A DNA stretch of 64,000 bases from Adiantum capillus-veneris (GCA_014529385.2 CM043962.1:44820598-44884597); one strand, 5' to 3'. Positions 30,891 through 41,621 are shown, numbered from the stretch's first letter. Notes: generated from the letters alone by a model not told the origin. Made by a program: numbers and translations.

Positions 30891-32123
30891 ATGGCATCTT
30901 CTCAAAGTGAGACTCTTTACAACATAAAGAAGCTGGATGGCACAAACTTTCCATTCTGGAAGAAGCAGATTTGGCAGGTTTTGGTGCAGAAAAAACAAGT
31001 GAAGCCACTGAAGCTCAAAGGGGAGAGACCAGAAGGTATGGCTGAAGATGAGTGGGAAGAGCTTGACGAGTTAGCTTGTTCCACAATCATGCTGACACTG
31101 GCAGAAAATGTTTACTTCAACGTAGCAGAAGAGACTACAGTGTATGGCGTATGGCAAAAGCTATGTGGTATGTACGAGAAACAAAGTGTTGCTTCTCAGA
31201 TTTACTGGCTCAAGAAATTGGTGGATTTGAAGATGAAGGAAGGGACAGCCATGTCAAATCATCTGAATGAATTTCACACAATTTTCAGCCAGTTAACAGC
31301 ACAGGAGATAGTCTTTCCAGATTCAGTGAAGGCTATGTTTCTCTTAATCACTTTGCCAGACAGTTGGGATACTTTTCGTACAGCGTTAAGTAATTCTGTC
31401 GCGCCAGAAGGTCTTACAAGTGCCAATGTAGAAGGCAGCTTGCTCACAGAGGAAGTGAACAGGAAGAACATTGACAAAGGCAAAGGCAATAGTGCTTTGG
31501 TCGTTCGAGGGAGACAACAGTTTAAAGAGAAGAAGGGTAAGAAGGCACAAAACCGAAGTAAGTCTCGTGATTCGAAGTCAAAGGATGACATAGAATGCTA
31601 CCATTGTGGCAAGAAGGGTCACATGAAGCGAGACTGTACGAAGTGGAAACAAGAAAAAGGAAAAACAAAGAGTTCTAAGCAAGATGAAAAGAAGAGTTCA
31701 GTGAAGATTGAAGAGGTGAATGTCACAGGATCTGGTTCAGACAGTGATTCTGGTATAGCAGCTGGTGACATCTTCCTTACAAGCAATCTTGATTCTATTT
31801 CCTTGACTGCAAAGGATGGACATGCTATGAGTGATTGGATTATCGACTCAGGGGCATCTTTACATGTTTCTCCGCACAAAGAGTGGTTTACATCATATGT
31901 GGCTACTAAAGATTATGTCAGACTTGGCAATGAGCAGGTTTGTGACATACTTGGAGTGGGAGATGTGCAGTTGAAGTTTCAGAATGGCTCTTCTTTATGG
32001 CTCAAGAATGTCAGACATGTTCCAGCAATCCGAAAGAGCTTGATTAGTACAGGGAAGTTGGATGATGCGGGTTATGTGACACTTTTGGGAACAGTGCTTG
32101 GAAGATCTCCAAAGGTTCGATGA
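30891..32123 (+). CDS. gag-pro: Copia IV gag and aspartic protease
   Basis: Capsid, nucleocapsid and protease. The ATG at 30891 opens MASSQSETLYNIKKLDGTNF; a frame start nine bases earlier uses TTG and is less likely. The gag core includes LACSTIMLTLAENVYFNV and LNEFHTIFSQL. The zinc knuckle CYHCGKKGHMKRDC lies near residue 236. Protease follows with DWIIDSGASLHVS (DSG near residue 319) and ends near ISTGKLDDAGYV. At 32079-32081 the frame leaves homology: the expected continuation lies one register away, so the last 14 residues are out of frame. Either one base was lost, or production of pol needs a -1 shift. I favour a mutation because related copia elements use a single frame. Confidence 0.9.
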   Translation: MASSQSETLYNIKKLDGTNFPFWKKQIWQVLVQKKQVKPLKLKGERPEGMAEDEWEELDELACSTIMLTLAENVYFNVAEETTVYGVWQKLCGMYEKQSVASQIYWLKKLVDLKMKEGTAMSNHLNEFHTIFSQLTAQEIVFPDSVKAMFLLITLPDSWDTFRTALSNSVAPEGLTSANVEGSLLTEEVNRKNIDKGKGNSALVVRGRQQFKEKKGKKAQNRSKSRDSKSKDDIECYHCGKKGHMKRDCTKWKQEKGKTKSSKQDEKKSSVKIEEVNVTGSGSDSDSGIAAGDIFLTSNLDSISLTAKDGHAMSDWIIDSGASLHVSPHKEWFTSYVATKDYVRLGNEQVCDILGVGDVQLKFQNGSSLWLKNVRHVPAIRKSLISTGKLDDAGYVTLLGTVLGRSPKVR

Positions 32124-34855
32124 CTGTAGCACATGGCAGCAAGTCAGGAACTCTGTACACTTTACATGTTTTAGAGGTTAAAAACCATGTAATTAATGTG
32201 ATTGAGCAGCCAAGTGTGTCACTGTGGCATCGTAGGTTGGGACATATGTCAAAAAGAGGAATGGAAATACTTTCTCATTATGGTTATTTTCCTGGCTTTT
32301 CATTTCAAGATTTCGAGTTTTGTGAGCATTGTGTTTATGGTAAGCAAACACAGGAACCGCACAGATCAAAGAGGAATCGTAGGGACGAACGGTTAGCTCT
32401 TGTACACAGTGATCTATGCGGACCAATGCCTAGTTTGTCACTAGGGGGAGCAGCGTACTTTTGTACATTCATAGTTGACTATTCTCGCAAAGTATGGGTT
32501 TACTTCTTGAAGCACAAGGATGAGGTGCTCAAGGTCTTTAAGACATTCTTGCAGCTGGTGGAGAATCAGAGTGGTCAGAAGCTGAAGTGCTTGAGAACTG
32601 ACAATGGTGGAGAGTACGTTTCCAAAGCTTTTCAAGACTTTTGTGAAACAAAAGGGATTAAGCGGGAACTTACTGCACCATATAATCCTTCACAAAATGG
32701 GGTTGCAGAACGTATGAATAGGACCATACAAGAGAAGGTCAGAAGCATGTTGTCAAATGCTGAGTTGCCTGATGGATTTTGGGCGGAAGCAGTGGCTACA
32801 GCAGTCCATTTGATCAACAGGTCTCCTAGTAGGGTTCTGGATAAGAGTGCAGTGGCCGAGATGCTATGGACAGGCAAGGCACCTTCGTATAAGCATCTCA
32901 GAGTCTTTGGTTGTGAAGCTTATAGCCATATTCCTAAGGAGTTCAGAAATAAGTTAGAACCAAAGAGCAAGAAGTGTATATTTCTTGGCTACGGAGAATC
33001 GGGCGAGATGGGTTACCGGCTTTGGGATCCTGAGTCCAGAAAGCTTATTCGTAGCAATGATGTGCATTTCAATGAAGCCAAGTTTCACGCTAAGCCAGAG
33101 AAGACAGAGGAGATCAGAAGAGTTGTCTTCAGGGAAGATGGACCTAGTGCTAGCACATCAAGACAGCATGGTCAGGCTCAGGAACAGCCTATAGTGGCTA
33201 GAGAGGCAGAATCAGTTGTGGTGAGACGTTCTGAGCGTGTCTCCAAACCACCTGATCGTTATGTGCCATCTCTAAATTATGTCATGCTCACAGATTGCGG
33301 AGAACCATCTTGTTACAAGGAAGCATTACAAGTGGTTGACTCGAAAAAATGGCAGTTGGCCATGCAGTCAGAGATGACAGCTCTGCATAAAAACCAGACA
33401 TGGAAGTTGGTTAAATTACCACAGGGCAAAAAGGCTCTACCTTGTAAATGGGTTTACAGGTATAAGATCACCGCTCATGATAGTCAGCCAAAGTACAAAG
33501 CAAGGCTTGTTGCCAAGGGCTTTAAGCAAGAACAAGGCATTGACTTTGATGAAGTCTTCTCTCCGGTGGTCAAGATGACTACATTGAGATGCTTTCTTGC
33601 ATTGGTTGCCATATTAGATTTGGTGTTGCACCAAATGGATGTCAAGACAACGTTCTTGCATGGTGATTTAGATGTGGAAATTTACATGCAACAACCAGAA
33701 GGGTTTGTTGAGAAAGGCAAGGAAGATTGGGTATGCCAGTTGTTAAAGAGTCTTTATGGCTTAAAACAATCACCGAGGGCATGGTACCATAAATTCCACA
33801 AGTTTATTCTTTCTCAAGGCTACAAACGTAGTGAGTTCGATCACTGTCTATATACAAAGAAGGCTAAGGATGGTAGTTGGCTGATCCTTATTTTGTATGT
33901 GGATGACATGTTGATTGCTGGCAAGCACTTGGAAGAAATTTCAGCTTTGAAGTCAAAGATGGCAAAATCGTTTGACATGAAAGACATGGGTGAGGCAAGT
34001 CATATACTTGGTATGCGCATTGAGAGAGACAGATCAAAGAAGTTGATTTGGTTATCTCAAACAGAGTATATTGACAAGGTTTTGCAACGTTTCAATATGG
34101 AGAAGGGAAAGGCATTGAGTGTTCCATTGCCACCATATGTGAAACTTAGCAAACAAGATTGTCCTGTGTCTGAGGAAGAAAAGGCTGAAATGGATAAGAT
34201 TCCATATGCGTCTGCAGTGGGTAGTTTGATGTATGCAATGATTGCTACACGTCCGGATATTGCATTTGCAGTGGGAGTGGTTAGCAGATATATGTCAAAT
34301 CCCGGCAAGAAACATTGGGAGGCAGTGAAAGGTATCATGAGATACTTAAAACATACAAAGAGTATGCGCATATGCTATGGTAGTCAGGATTTGAGTGTCA
34401 GAGGATACACTAACTCAGATTATGCAGGAGACTTGGATAAGAGGAGATCTACATCAGGCTATGTCTTTACATTGGTTGGAGGTGCCATATCATGGCGATC
34501 TCGATTACAAGATTGTGTTACGCAGTCTACTACAGAAGCTGAGTATGTTGCAGCAAATGAGGCATGCAAAGAAGCTATTTGGCTTGGTAGATTGGTTGCA
34601 GACTTGGGAATCAAAGTAGATATGCCAGAGTTATATTGTGATAGTCAAAGTGCTATACAATTGGCAAAGAATCCAGTGTTCCATTCGAAGACTAAGCATA
34701 TTGATGTCAAATATCACTTCATTAGGGAAGTACTTGAAGACAAGCAGATACAACTGCTGAAGATCCACACCAAGGACAATCCTGCTGATCTACTCACAAA
34801 GGGACTTCCAGGAGAGGGCTTTGTGCATTGTCGTGAGTTATTGGGCATTGGATAG
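32081..34855 (+). CDS. pol: Copia IV integrase, reverse transcriptase and RNase H
   Basis: The open frame has its first ATG at 32120 (911 codons), but homology begins at 32081. Domains: pre-integrase zinc region (LWHRRLGHMSKRG, CEHCVYGKQ); integrase core with D near 97 (VHSDLCGP), D near 160 (LRTDNGGEY) and E near 196 (NGVAERMNR), a DD35E pattern. RT has YKARLVAKGFKQEQGIDFDE, MDVKTTFLHGDL and the catalytic YVDD near residue 593. RNase H has SDYAGDLDKRRSTSGYVF, STTEAEYVAANEA and YCDSQSAIQLAKNPVFH. It ends DNPADLLTKGLPGE and a short tail. All catalytic residues are present and there is no internal stop. The polypurine tract follows 75 bp after the stop. Only the upstream frameshift separates it from gag. 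Confidence 0.95.
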   Translation, partial: TFGNSAWKISKGSMTVAHGSKSGTLYTLHVLEVKNHVINVIEQPSVSLWHRRLGHMSKRGMEILSHYGYFPGFSFQDFEFCEHCVYGKQTQEPHRSKRNRRDERLALVHSDLCGPMPSLSLGGAAYFCTFIVDYSRKVWVYFLKHKDEVLKVFKTFLQLVENQSGQKLKCLRTDNGGEYVSKAFQDFCETKGIKRELTAPYNPSQNGVAERMNRTIQEKVRSMLSNAELPDGFWAEAVATAVHLINRSPSRVLDKSAVAEMLWTGKAPSYKHLRVFGCEAYSHIPKEFRNKLEPKSKKCIFLGYGESGEMGYRLWDPESRKLIRSNDVHFNEAKFHAKPEKTEEIRRVVFREDGPSASTSRQHGQAQEQPIVAREAESVVVRRSERVSKPPDRYVPSLNYVMLTDCGEPSCYKEALQVVDSKKWQLAMQSEMTALHKNQTWKLVKLPQGKKALPCKWVYRYKITAHDSQPKYKARLVAKGFKQEQGIDFDEVFSPVVKMTTLRCFLALVAILDLVLHQMDVKTTFLHGDLDVEIYMQQPEGFVEKGKEDWVCQLLKSLYGLKQSPRAWYHKFHKFILSQGYKRSEFDHCLYTKKAKDGSWLILILYVDDMLIAGKHLEEISALKSKMAKSFDMKDMGEASHILGMRIERDRSKKLIWLSQTEYIDKVLQRFNMEKGKALSVPLPPYVKLSKQDCPVSEEEKAEMDKIPYASAVGSLMYAMIATRPDIAFAVGVVSRYMSNPGKKHWEAVKGIMRYLKHTKSMRICYGSQDLSVRGYTNSDYAGDLDKRRSTSGYVFTLVGGAISWRSRLQDCVTQSTTEAEYVAANEACKEAIWLGRLVADLGIKVDMPELYCDSQSAIQLAKNPVFHSKTKHIDVKYHFIREVLEDKQIQLLKIHTKDNPADLLTKGLPGEGFVHCRELLGIG

Positions 34856-34930
34856 ATGGCAGCCATGTAAATCTTTGTACATTTATGTTCATAGATTTAC
34901 AGTTACTTAAAGTGCCACATTGGACTTTAA

Positions 34931-34939
34931 GTGGGAGGT
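34931..34939 (+). promoter_or_regulatory. Polypurine tract of copia IV
   Basis: GTGGGAGGT lies directly before the 3' LTR, where plus-strand DNA synthesis would start. Confidence 0.85.
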
Positions 34940-35154
34940 TGTTGGGATTAAAGCCCAAGTGGCCTCTTATGCGGATATGGCCGGCCGCCCGCCTAACTCA
35001 CTTACCTCTAACTCTTTGTATATACTAACTTATACTTTGTGAATACTAAGGAATTAGGAGATAGCCCTTCTAACAGTTCTCTGCATACTGTACTGTGTAA
35101 GCTCACTGTGTGTGTGTGTGAGAGAGTCGACCCACGCTCCGCTCCGCGACTTCA
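34940..35154 (+). mobile_element. 3' LTR of copia IV
   Basis: 215 bp. It differs from the 5' LTR by four substitutions (near 34957, 35056, 35064 and 35084) and no indels. The target duplication GAAGG follows. Confidence 0.97.
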
Positions 35155-35159
35155 GAAGG

Positions 35160-36053
35160 TAATTCTATAAGAGTCCTGCTGAGAGCCGAAGACCATTTCC
35201 ATCCAGCCAAGCCATCCACTGCTTCGAGATGTAATAAGTTAGCAGAATTCCATCATGCAATCGTAAATAACAACTATATTTTCTAATGTATAGAGCATCA
35301 TCCAAGAAGCCTTATGAGCTATTTGAAGAATACTTACCATACAAATTGATTTAATCATAACAAACTTATCAAAACTAGAGTCCCCATCCAGCCCGTAAGT
35401 AGACCCATGCCATCAGTACATCAAAACACATTTAGAAATGTCCATAAGTTCCCAACTACCAAGAAAATAAGTATTACTTTCAAAAGTTAGCCCATTAAGC
35501 CAAATAACTCCACCTGAGAAGAAGAAGAAGAAGCCAAAGAATGGACCTCCAAAGCTTGTTGCTTTTCTTTTCCTTTAGCCATAGTGTCACACACTCAGAG
35601 TACATTCATTTAAACAACTCTTCCTCACCACAATGGCTACCAATAGAGTATACACAATCCTGCTAGGTGAGGAAGACCCTCACCTTTATATAGGATTGAT
35701 GGATCAGGCTGAGAGTAAACTATTGTTGAATGCAGTTATGCCGTTCATCCTCGGTCAGTCATTAGTTGGAAGACGATTTGCCATAAATGGGGCCATGTGT
35801 TATGCTAGCAGATGACCTCCAGAATAGGGTAGAATCCACAACTTGCAGATCCAGCTTATCGTGCATACATGTGCAATCAAGTGAAGTTTCCTATTTTGAT
35901 CTTAACCCTATAGAGCCATACGATAATGCTACTAATAGTAAGGCCAAAAAAAGACCTATAGGAAAAGGGAACATGGCCGGTCAAGGAAATAAAACCATAT
36001 AATTGTGAGTTAAACAAGCCAACAAAATAGGAAATTTTTCTCACATCTAGGCT
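35160..36053. other. Flanking stretch without a recognised gene
   Basis: It continues the sequence interrupted by copia IV. Short frames (35633-35815, 35787-36002) lack motifs. Nothing else was recognised. Confidence 0.45.
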
Positions 36054-36058
36054 TGTGT

Positions 36059-36132
<74 letters not shown>
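36054..36132. repeat. (GT)n-(GA)n compound microsatellite
   Basis: About 27 GT units with one GA interruption, then about 12 GA units. On the minus strand the (TC)n part is adjacent to the LINE-like 3' end that follows, the same arrangement as at 16638-16659. Confidence 0.95.
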
Positions 36133-36840
36133 AATGGAATGTCATATTAACAACTTCAAAAGACCAAAAGGACCTATGAGACCAATAGGTGGCATCCATG
36201 TGTAACTCTAGTAGAGTATTTGGGTAACATAAAAAGGGTACCTAGAGTGGGTAAAGGAGGAGATCTACCCCTCTCATGAGGCTTGTCATAATTATCTCTA
36301 AAAGAACTTCTTTCTCTTTGATATTCTAGTATAAGAGAGCAAGGACAAGTTCCACAACGAGCACAACCCATGGGACCAACAAGGCCACCTAAATTTTGTA
36401 CTAACCTACATCCGCATCACATAATACATCAACTCAAAGTGTATGGGGAGGGGTAAAATCATACATGGGCTAATGAGGTGCACAATGGAGAAAGTATACA
36501 TTAGCTCAAAGCATATGGGGAGGGGTACAATTATACATGGGCTAATGAGGTGCACAATGGAGAAAGTATATAATGGGTATCATCCCATGAACTCTCTCAT
36601 GGGTCTTTAGAGTATGGCCTCAATATCCTCCATGGTGAGCTCTATAAAGGGTGTTCTTGAAGTCACTCAATGAATCTCCAGAGCCTCTCCTATAGACCTC
36701 ATCTTTGATGTGAAGATCCTTGCATCCTTGGGCATTGTGAACAACCAATCTAGATGGCTTAATCAAGAAGGATACCCCAATGTGGGCGTGACTAGGTAAC
36801 ATATGGTGGTTGACATTGCCCTTTGAAGAGTCCTATCTCA
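36133..36840 (-). mobile_element. LINE-like 3' untranslated region with (TC)n tail
   Basis: 36133-36180 (GAATGTCATATTAACAACTTC, AAAGACCAAAAGGAC, TATGAGACCAA) matches 16660-16713 (ATGTTATATTAACATCTTC, AAAGGCCAAAATGAC, TGTGAGACCAA). Both end at a GA tract on the plus strand. The copy at 16.6 kb lies downstream of a LINE C-terminal domain, which suggests a LINE origin here too. No coding part was recognised. Confidence 0.5.
36433..36576. repeat. 72-bp tandem duplication
   Basis: Two copies with a 72-bp period: CTCAAAG then TATGGGGAGGGGTA, ATACATGGGCTAATGAGGTG and CACAATGGAGAAAGTATA. They differ at a few positions. It lies within the LINE-like 3' region. Confidence 0.85.
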
Positions 36841-38309
36841 AAAAATTGCAAGGTACAAAGGGCTGCTTCTTATTTAAAAGGTAACACATGGAGATGGTGA
36901 CCTACCCTACCGTCGTAGAGAGGAGCACCTAAGAAGCAGATAAAATTCAGGAGAATTTTCACATCAGCTTCGTTAATAGAAGTATAAGAAGAATATTTAT
37001 CATGTCTTGGCATCATGTGAGAATGAAAAAGGAAGACACTTTGGTTGAATATGGTGAGAGGTTTTGGGATACTTTTTGCAAGTATCCTTGTTTTGGAGGG
37101 TCGCCCCAAAAGAGATTTGACGGTATTGTCCAACTACAAGTCAAAATCCATTTAGAGGCTTATGGGGACATGCCAAGGATGGTTTTGGCATGCATGCTGG
37201 CTCATTGACCTACCTTATAGACAAGGCACCTCAGTAGGATAAGAGTCTCCCAAGACACAATAGAATCAAAGCAAAAAATCCACACGGCCTAAACTAATAG
37301 AAGAGTTACATGTTGAGTGCCTCAAAGTGCAAGAGTCATCATGGCTGTTGTAAGAAGAGATGTCTTTTGATAATTTCCAAAGAAAGTGTCACAAGTGATT
37401 GCACACATAAACAATTAATAGGTTGAAGATAACTAGAATTTGGCAGAGTAAGAAGGGAGGATATTGATACAGTATTGGGGACCAAAAGAGTAGTGTAGTA
37501 TTGGGGACACAAAGTCTCAAAGAAGTTGACCCTTGGGGAGTTGTACCATTGTGAAGAAATACTAAAGAAATTCCATAAGGGGTGCTTGTCTTTGGAACCA
37601 GCCTTGTGAAAATAGCATTGGAAAAATGATATTGATAATGTCGACAATGAGCACTTATTTGCAGCTTTTAGGTAGGAAAGCTTAACCTCCATCAAGAAAG
37701 GTTAGCTTTTGAGGTAGTATTAAGTGAGTTGTTTAGTCTTTGTGGCTACTTCCTCTCTAATCTTAATTCAAACCAAATGATTGACTAAAATCTAAAATTT
37801 TCAAACAAGTCATTTCAAAGGATTCCACCTTACATCGACTAGGACTATTACTGGTCTTAAAGGGCTTGTTACAAGCTACTAGCATTCCAAAGGAGTAGAA
37901 AACAAAGGACATAATAAAGTACTAGCACCTCCCCAATGAGGAGTTGGAGGCTACCATATGCCGGCTACTATTTATGTTGAGACATGTACGCATAGATGAG
38001 GGCTCTTCTTGAGACCCTCATGTAGGATGATCACATAGGTTTAGTCTCATTTCAGGTAAATTATGTATGTATGTATGTTCTGCATATAAGTATACCATTT
38101 TATCACCAAAATTGTAACTTGTGATAATAGTATGACCCCTTTTCTAGGGCCAACTTGTGCTACTTAGCAGGCAGCGCACACTACTCAACCGCCACCTAAT
38201 GGCAACCTCACAGTGTAGAACCAGGCTACATGATATTAGTTCAGTCTCTAATTATATTAGTGTGATGATACCATAATTGTTCATCTAATTAACCTTTTCT
38301 TCGTAGTCC
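36841..38309. other. Stretch without a firm gene
   Basis: One plus-strand frame (37002-37208) contains RMKKEDTLVEYGERFWDTFC, which faintly recalls a gag helix, but nothing else supports it. A short (ATGT)4 lies near 38066. Nothing else was recognised. Confidence 0.4.
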
Positions 38310-38806
38310 CACCTTACAATGGCACTTGGAAACAATCATTAAAACCCTTGTTCTCTTTGAATTCTTTTGTCAACCTTGGTATGGATAATTTTAAGGTATC
38401 CCTATTCCTGGCATGGTCCACACAAATAGTTAGAAATTGAACTGATTTCTTACCATCATGACTTCTAATCCTAGCATACGTAGATCCATCATCCAAAACC
38501 TTGGTTTCCATCCACACCGCAGTGATGTAAGGCTGCTCTAAAATGACTGGATAGGTAGAGTAATCCTATACGGAAAAAAATTGTTCATTGCTTACATCCC
38601 CTATGGTTATTTTAAGATTAGGGCATGGACCATACAAATCCCTTGATTGTGCATTGGCAGCTTGGATATGCCATCCATGTTCCACATCAACATGCCATTT
38701 TTCTTTCAAGAATAAGCTCTTTGACATAAGGTTTACTTCTGACCAATTACCAATGCAGCAACTGGCTCCTCCAAATCACCTACCTTCACCAAGGTTTCAG
38801 TAGTAG

Positions 38807-40300
38807 TTGTTGGGGGTAATCGTAGCATAACCTAATCAGCCCAAGACCAACAAAATTGTCAATCCTAGGATCGGCAACCTGGCTAGGGCATGGAAGCACG
38901 AGCATCATCGATTGAATGAGAGGATTCAAGAGAATGCTCTTCCAATGCAATAGAGATTATCCATGAATCACTAACTCTAATCACATTATCAATCAAGCAT
39001 CACCTACACACAATAAGCCCACCAAAGTCCGACTTTCCATAGACTAGAATCTGAAAGCACACTCACGACAAGAACACACTAATTTCATTGGTGTTGGCCT
39101 CTCCAATCACCACATGCCAATCAAGGTACTTCATCAAAAGCTACACACACAAGGTGAATGGTGCTAGAGTTTCATTAAACCCATCCACACACAAGAAAAC
39201 AATAGGGCACATACACTAATCACAAGATTAAGAACCAGCTTAATCGACCTAATTAGAGATGTTAAATATCGCAAATCGAGTGCTCATAGAAGGATAGGAG
39301 TGGTCAATAAGCAAGAAGTCATCACACACACGCAAATCTAGAATAATGAGGAGGTGATTTTACTTCATGAAATAATGGAATATAGAAGAATTAAGACTAA
39401 TGAAGAAAGTAGAGATTAGATTAAAAAATGCTTCTCTAATTACAATGAATTAGCACTAGCCTTCTAAGCATGGTCCCAATGCAATAGAGATTAGCCATGA
39501 ATCAATAACTTTAATCACATCATCAATCAAGCATCACCTACACACATTAAGCACCACCAAAGTCTGACTTACCATAGACTACAATCTCAAAGCACACTCA
39601 CAACAAGCACACACTAATTGCATTGGTGTTGGCCTCTCCAATCACCACATGCCAATCAAGGTACTTCATTAAAATCTATACACACAAGGTGAATGGTGCT
39701 AGAGTTTCATTAAACCCATCCATACACAAGCAAACAATAGGGCACATACACTAATCACAAGATTAAAAACCAACTTAATCAACCTAATTAGAGATGTTAA
39801 ATAGCGCAATCGAGTGCTCATAGAAGGATAGGAGTGGTCAATAAGCAAGAAGTCATCACACACACTCAAATCTAGAATAATGAGGAGGTGAAACTACTTC
39901 ATGACATAATGAAATATAGAAGAATTAAGACTAATGAAGAAATTAGAGATTAGATTAAGAAATGATTCTCTAATTACAATGGATTAGCACTAGCCTTCTA
40001 AGCATGGCCATTAAGCTCAAGGCTAGGCCATCCATAAAGTGAACACTCAAGAGAGAGAGAGCTCTCAAGAATGACTACTCAAGAATGAAGCCTCCTTCCA
40101 TAAAGGCTTTCTTATAAAGGCTTGCACCACAATCCTTTCTACTATGGGATTAAGTTTGAGCCCTCTAGCTAGCATATACAGCTTGGAACTCCCAATGAGC
40201 CCAAAACCTTATACAATGTGGATAGGAAATATTGTGCACATCCATAGCACATCTCCAACTTGGTGCATAATTGGTGTAGCATGTGCTAGCCGCTGCTAAT
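38807..40300. mobile_element. 1.5-kb insertion in the Gypsy-D protease region
   Basis: Gypsy-D homology stops at AGTAG (38802-38806) and resumes at AGTAG (40301-40305), which may be the target duplication, although the site is a TAG repeat. The insertion has no recognised coding frame. It contains two copies of a 534-bp unit. Its ends (TTGTTGGGGGTAATCG and CCGCTGCTAAT) do not form clear terminal inverted repeats. Confidence 0.65.
38942..40009. repeat. 534-bp direct tandem duplication
   Basis: Copy 1 (38942-39475) and copy 2 (39476-40009) both start CCAATGCAATAGAGATTA and both end with GCCTTCTAAGCATGG. They match along their whole length with scattered changes, by eye well above 90 percent identical. 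Confidence 0.93.
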
Positions 40301-40953
40301 AGTAGCCTTGGCCCAATGATTTTGTGTAAAATGGTTGCGAGGTACATCTTCTCCATAATCATTCTCATGAAATCTGACATGCTTTACCTGTCTTAAAAGC
40401 TCTTCATTGTCCACTATGCTTCCCCATTCATCTTCACCTAGTTCTTCTTCATTAACACTCCTCAAAATAGCTTCAATTTGTTTATAAATTCTCTACACTC
40501 CCTATGTCTTGGTTGGGTCATTTTCAGGTCCATACAATATTTGACACTTTCTCTTCATGAAATCAATGATACTGTCATGAAATTCCCACTTTGCAGTACC
40601 TAGGATTTCACCTAGTGTGAACTCCACCCTACTATTCAAAATACGCTCCTCAATTACCTTCTTCATGTCAGTAGCCTATTCAGTATTAGATCTCAGCTTA
40701 TATGAAGGACCTCGTGCTTTTCCCACCTTTTTCTCCTTCTGGCCTCATCCATTGAGACGTCGGGTGGGGTAGGAGGCACTCTTGAGCTAGACTCCTTTCC
40801 CTTTGGTACCTCTGATCTCGTCGTCCTCTTTGAAGTTCTTGCCAGATCCTCTTCCGTCTTTCTCTTTTCTTCTATAAAAGCCTCATTGTTTTGAGATTTA
40901 GCTATGTATGCATAGACTGAGAGGGAATCTATAGCGTCTTCCCACCCTCTTGT

Positions 40954-41272
40954 TGTTAACCCTCACTCACATTCCTATCACCTACAATAAACGCCGTATT
41001 ATTTATTTGGTAGAGTCAGGTACCGGGCTTGTCGGTCCAATCGGAATGGTTAAGAGTGACCATCGATGAGAGGCGCACTCTAAAACTGGAACCTATAATG
41101 TTTGGGTAAGATTGGCTAAGTGTGGGCATCCAAGTGTGAATGGGGCGAGCCCATATAAAAGTCAATCTAAAGCTATAATTCCTTATTCTTTCATTTGTGC
41201 AATTGAAGAGTGCTCTTGCTCCATCTCCATCTTCTTCTTCTTCATCTCCTTGTGTGTGTGTATGTGTGTGTG

Positions 41273-41303
<31 letters not shown>

Positions 41304-41598
41304 ATGTGTGTGTGGGTGATCGAGCATTGCGACAACGGCACGGTGGCGGTGAAGCAGTTGAGCGCGGCGCAGCGGCGGCTCCTTCTTCTTTGCGGCAAGG
41401 AATCCTCCGCGAAGGCAAACGTAGGGTGGTGAGTGACACACCCTTTCTCTCTTGCGCTTGCTAGATTAGTCTAGTTGTGTGCTTGGAGAAATTTGTGGCT
41501 CGAACATAGTGTATCGGCAAGTACTTGCATTGACACGTGCGACAGACGCGCACATTTTTGGCAAGTACTTGCATTGACACGTGCGACAGACGTGCACA
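40954..41598 (+). mobile_element. 5' LTR of Gypsy-B1
   Basis: Starts TGTTAACCCTCACTCAC and ends GTGCACA before the PBS, 645 bp. TATA box TATAAAA at 41154-41160, then TTC and TG/GA microsatellites, then a splice-donor-like GGTGAGT at 41428-41434. The last part carries a 44-bp direct duplication that includes the LTR end and the first PBS bases, so it is longer than the 578-bp 3' LTR. Confidence 0.9.
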
Positions 41599-41621
41599 TT
41601 TTTGGTACCGTTGTCAAGGAA
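41599..41621 (+). promoter_or_regulatory. Degenerate tRNA-Asp primer-binding site (Gypsy-B1)
   Basis: TTTTTGGTACCGTTGTCAAGG follows the LTR. Against the tRNA-Asp complement it differs at five of 18 positions, all C to T or G to A. Confidence 0.7.

Larger units (their letters stand above)
29619..35159 (+). mobile_element. Copia IV, near-intact retrotransposon with target duplication
   Basis: The element spans 29624-35154 between perfect 5-bp target duplications GAAGG (29619-29623 and 35155-35159). It has two 215-bp LTRs, a tRNA-Met PBS, gag-protease, integrase-RT-RNase H and a polypurine tract, in copia order. The LTRs differ at 4 of 215 positions by my count, so the insertion is recent compared with its neighbours. 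The one clear defect is a frameshift between protease and integrase. Confidence 0.97.
38310..40953 (-). pseudogene. Gypsy-D protease region, split by an insertion
   Basis: Read on the minus strand, the upper part (40.95-40.31 kb) shows the pre-protease region in several frames: MKKVIEERILNSRVEFTLGE, WEFHDSIIDFMKRK and KHVRFHENDYGEDVPRNHFT. After a 1.5-kb insertion the lower part (38.81-38.31 kb) resumes with ETLVKVGDLEEPVAALV, then YPVILEQPYIT (cf. the ILGQP/ILGRP motif of retropepsins) and KVLDDGSTYARIRSHDGKKS. The type differs from Gypsy-A and B. Several stops and shifts are present. The family is inferred from the protease-like order and motifs; RT and integrase are not in the window. Confidence 0.65.

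Noticed and set aside
37002-37208. Frame with KKEDTLVEYGERFWDTF considered as gag
   Set aside because: One weak helix-like match, with no neighbouring gag, zinc knuckle or protease.
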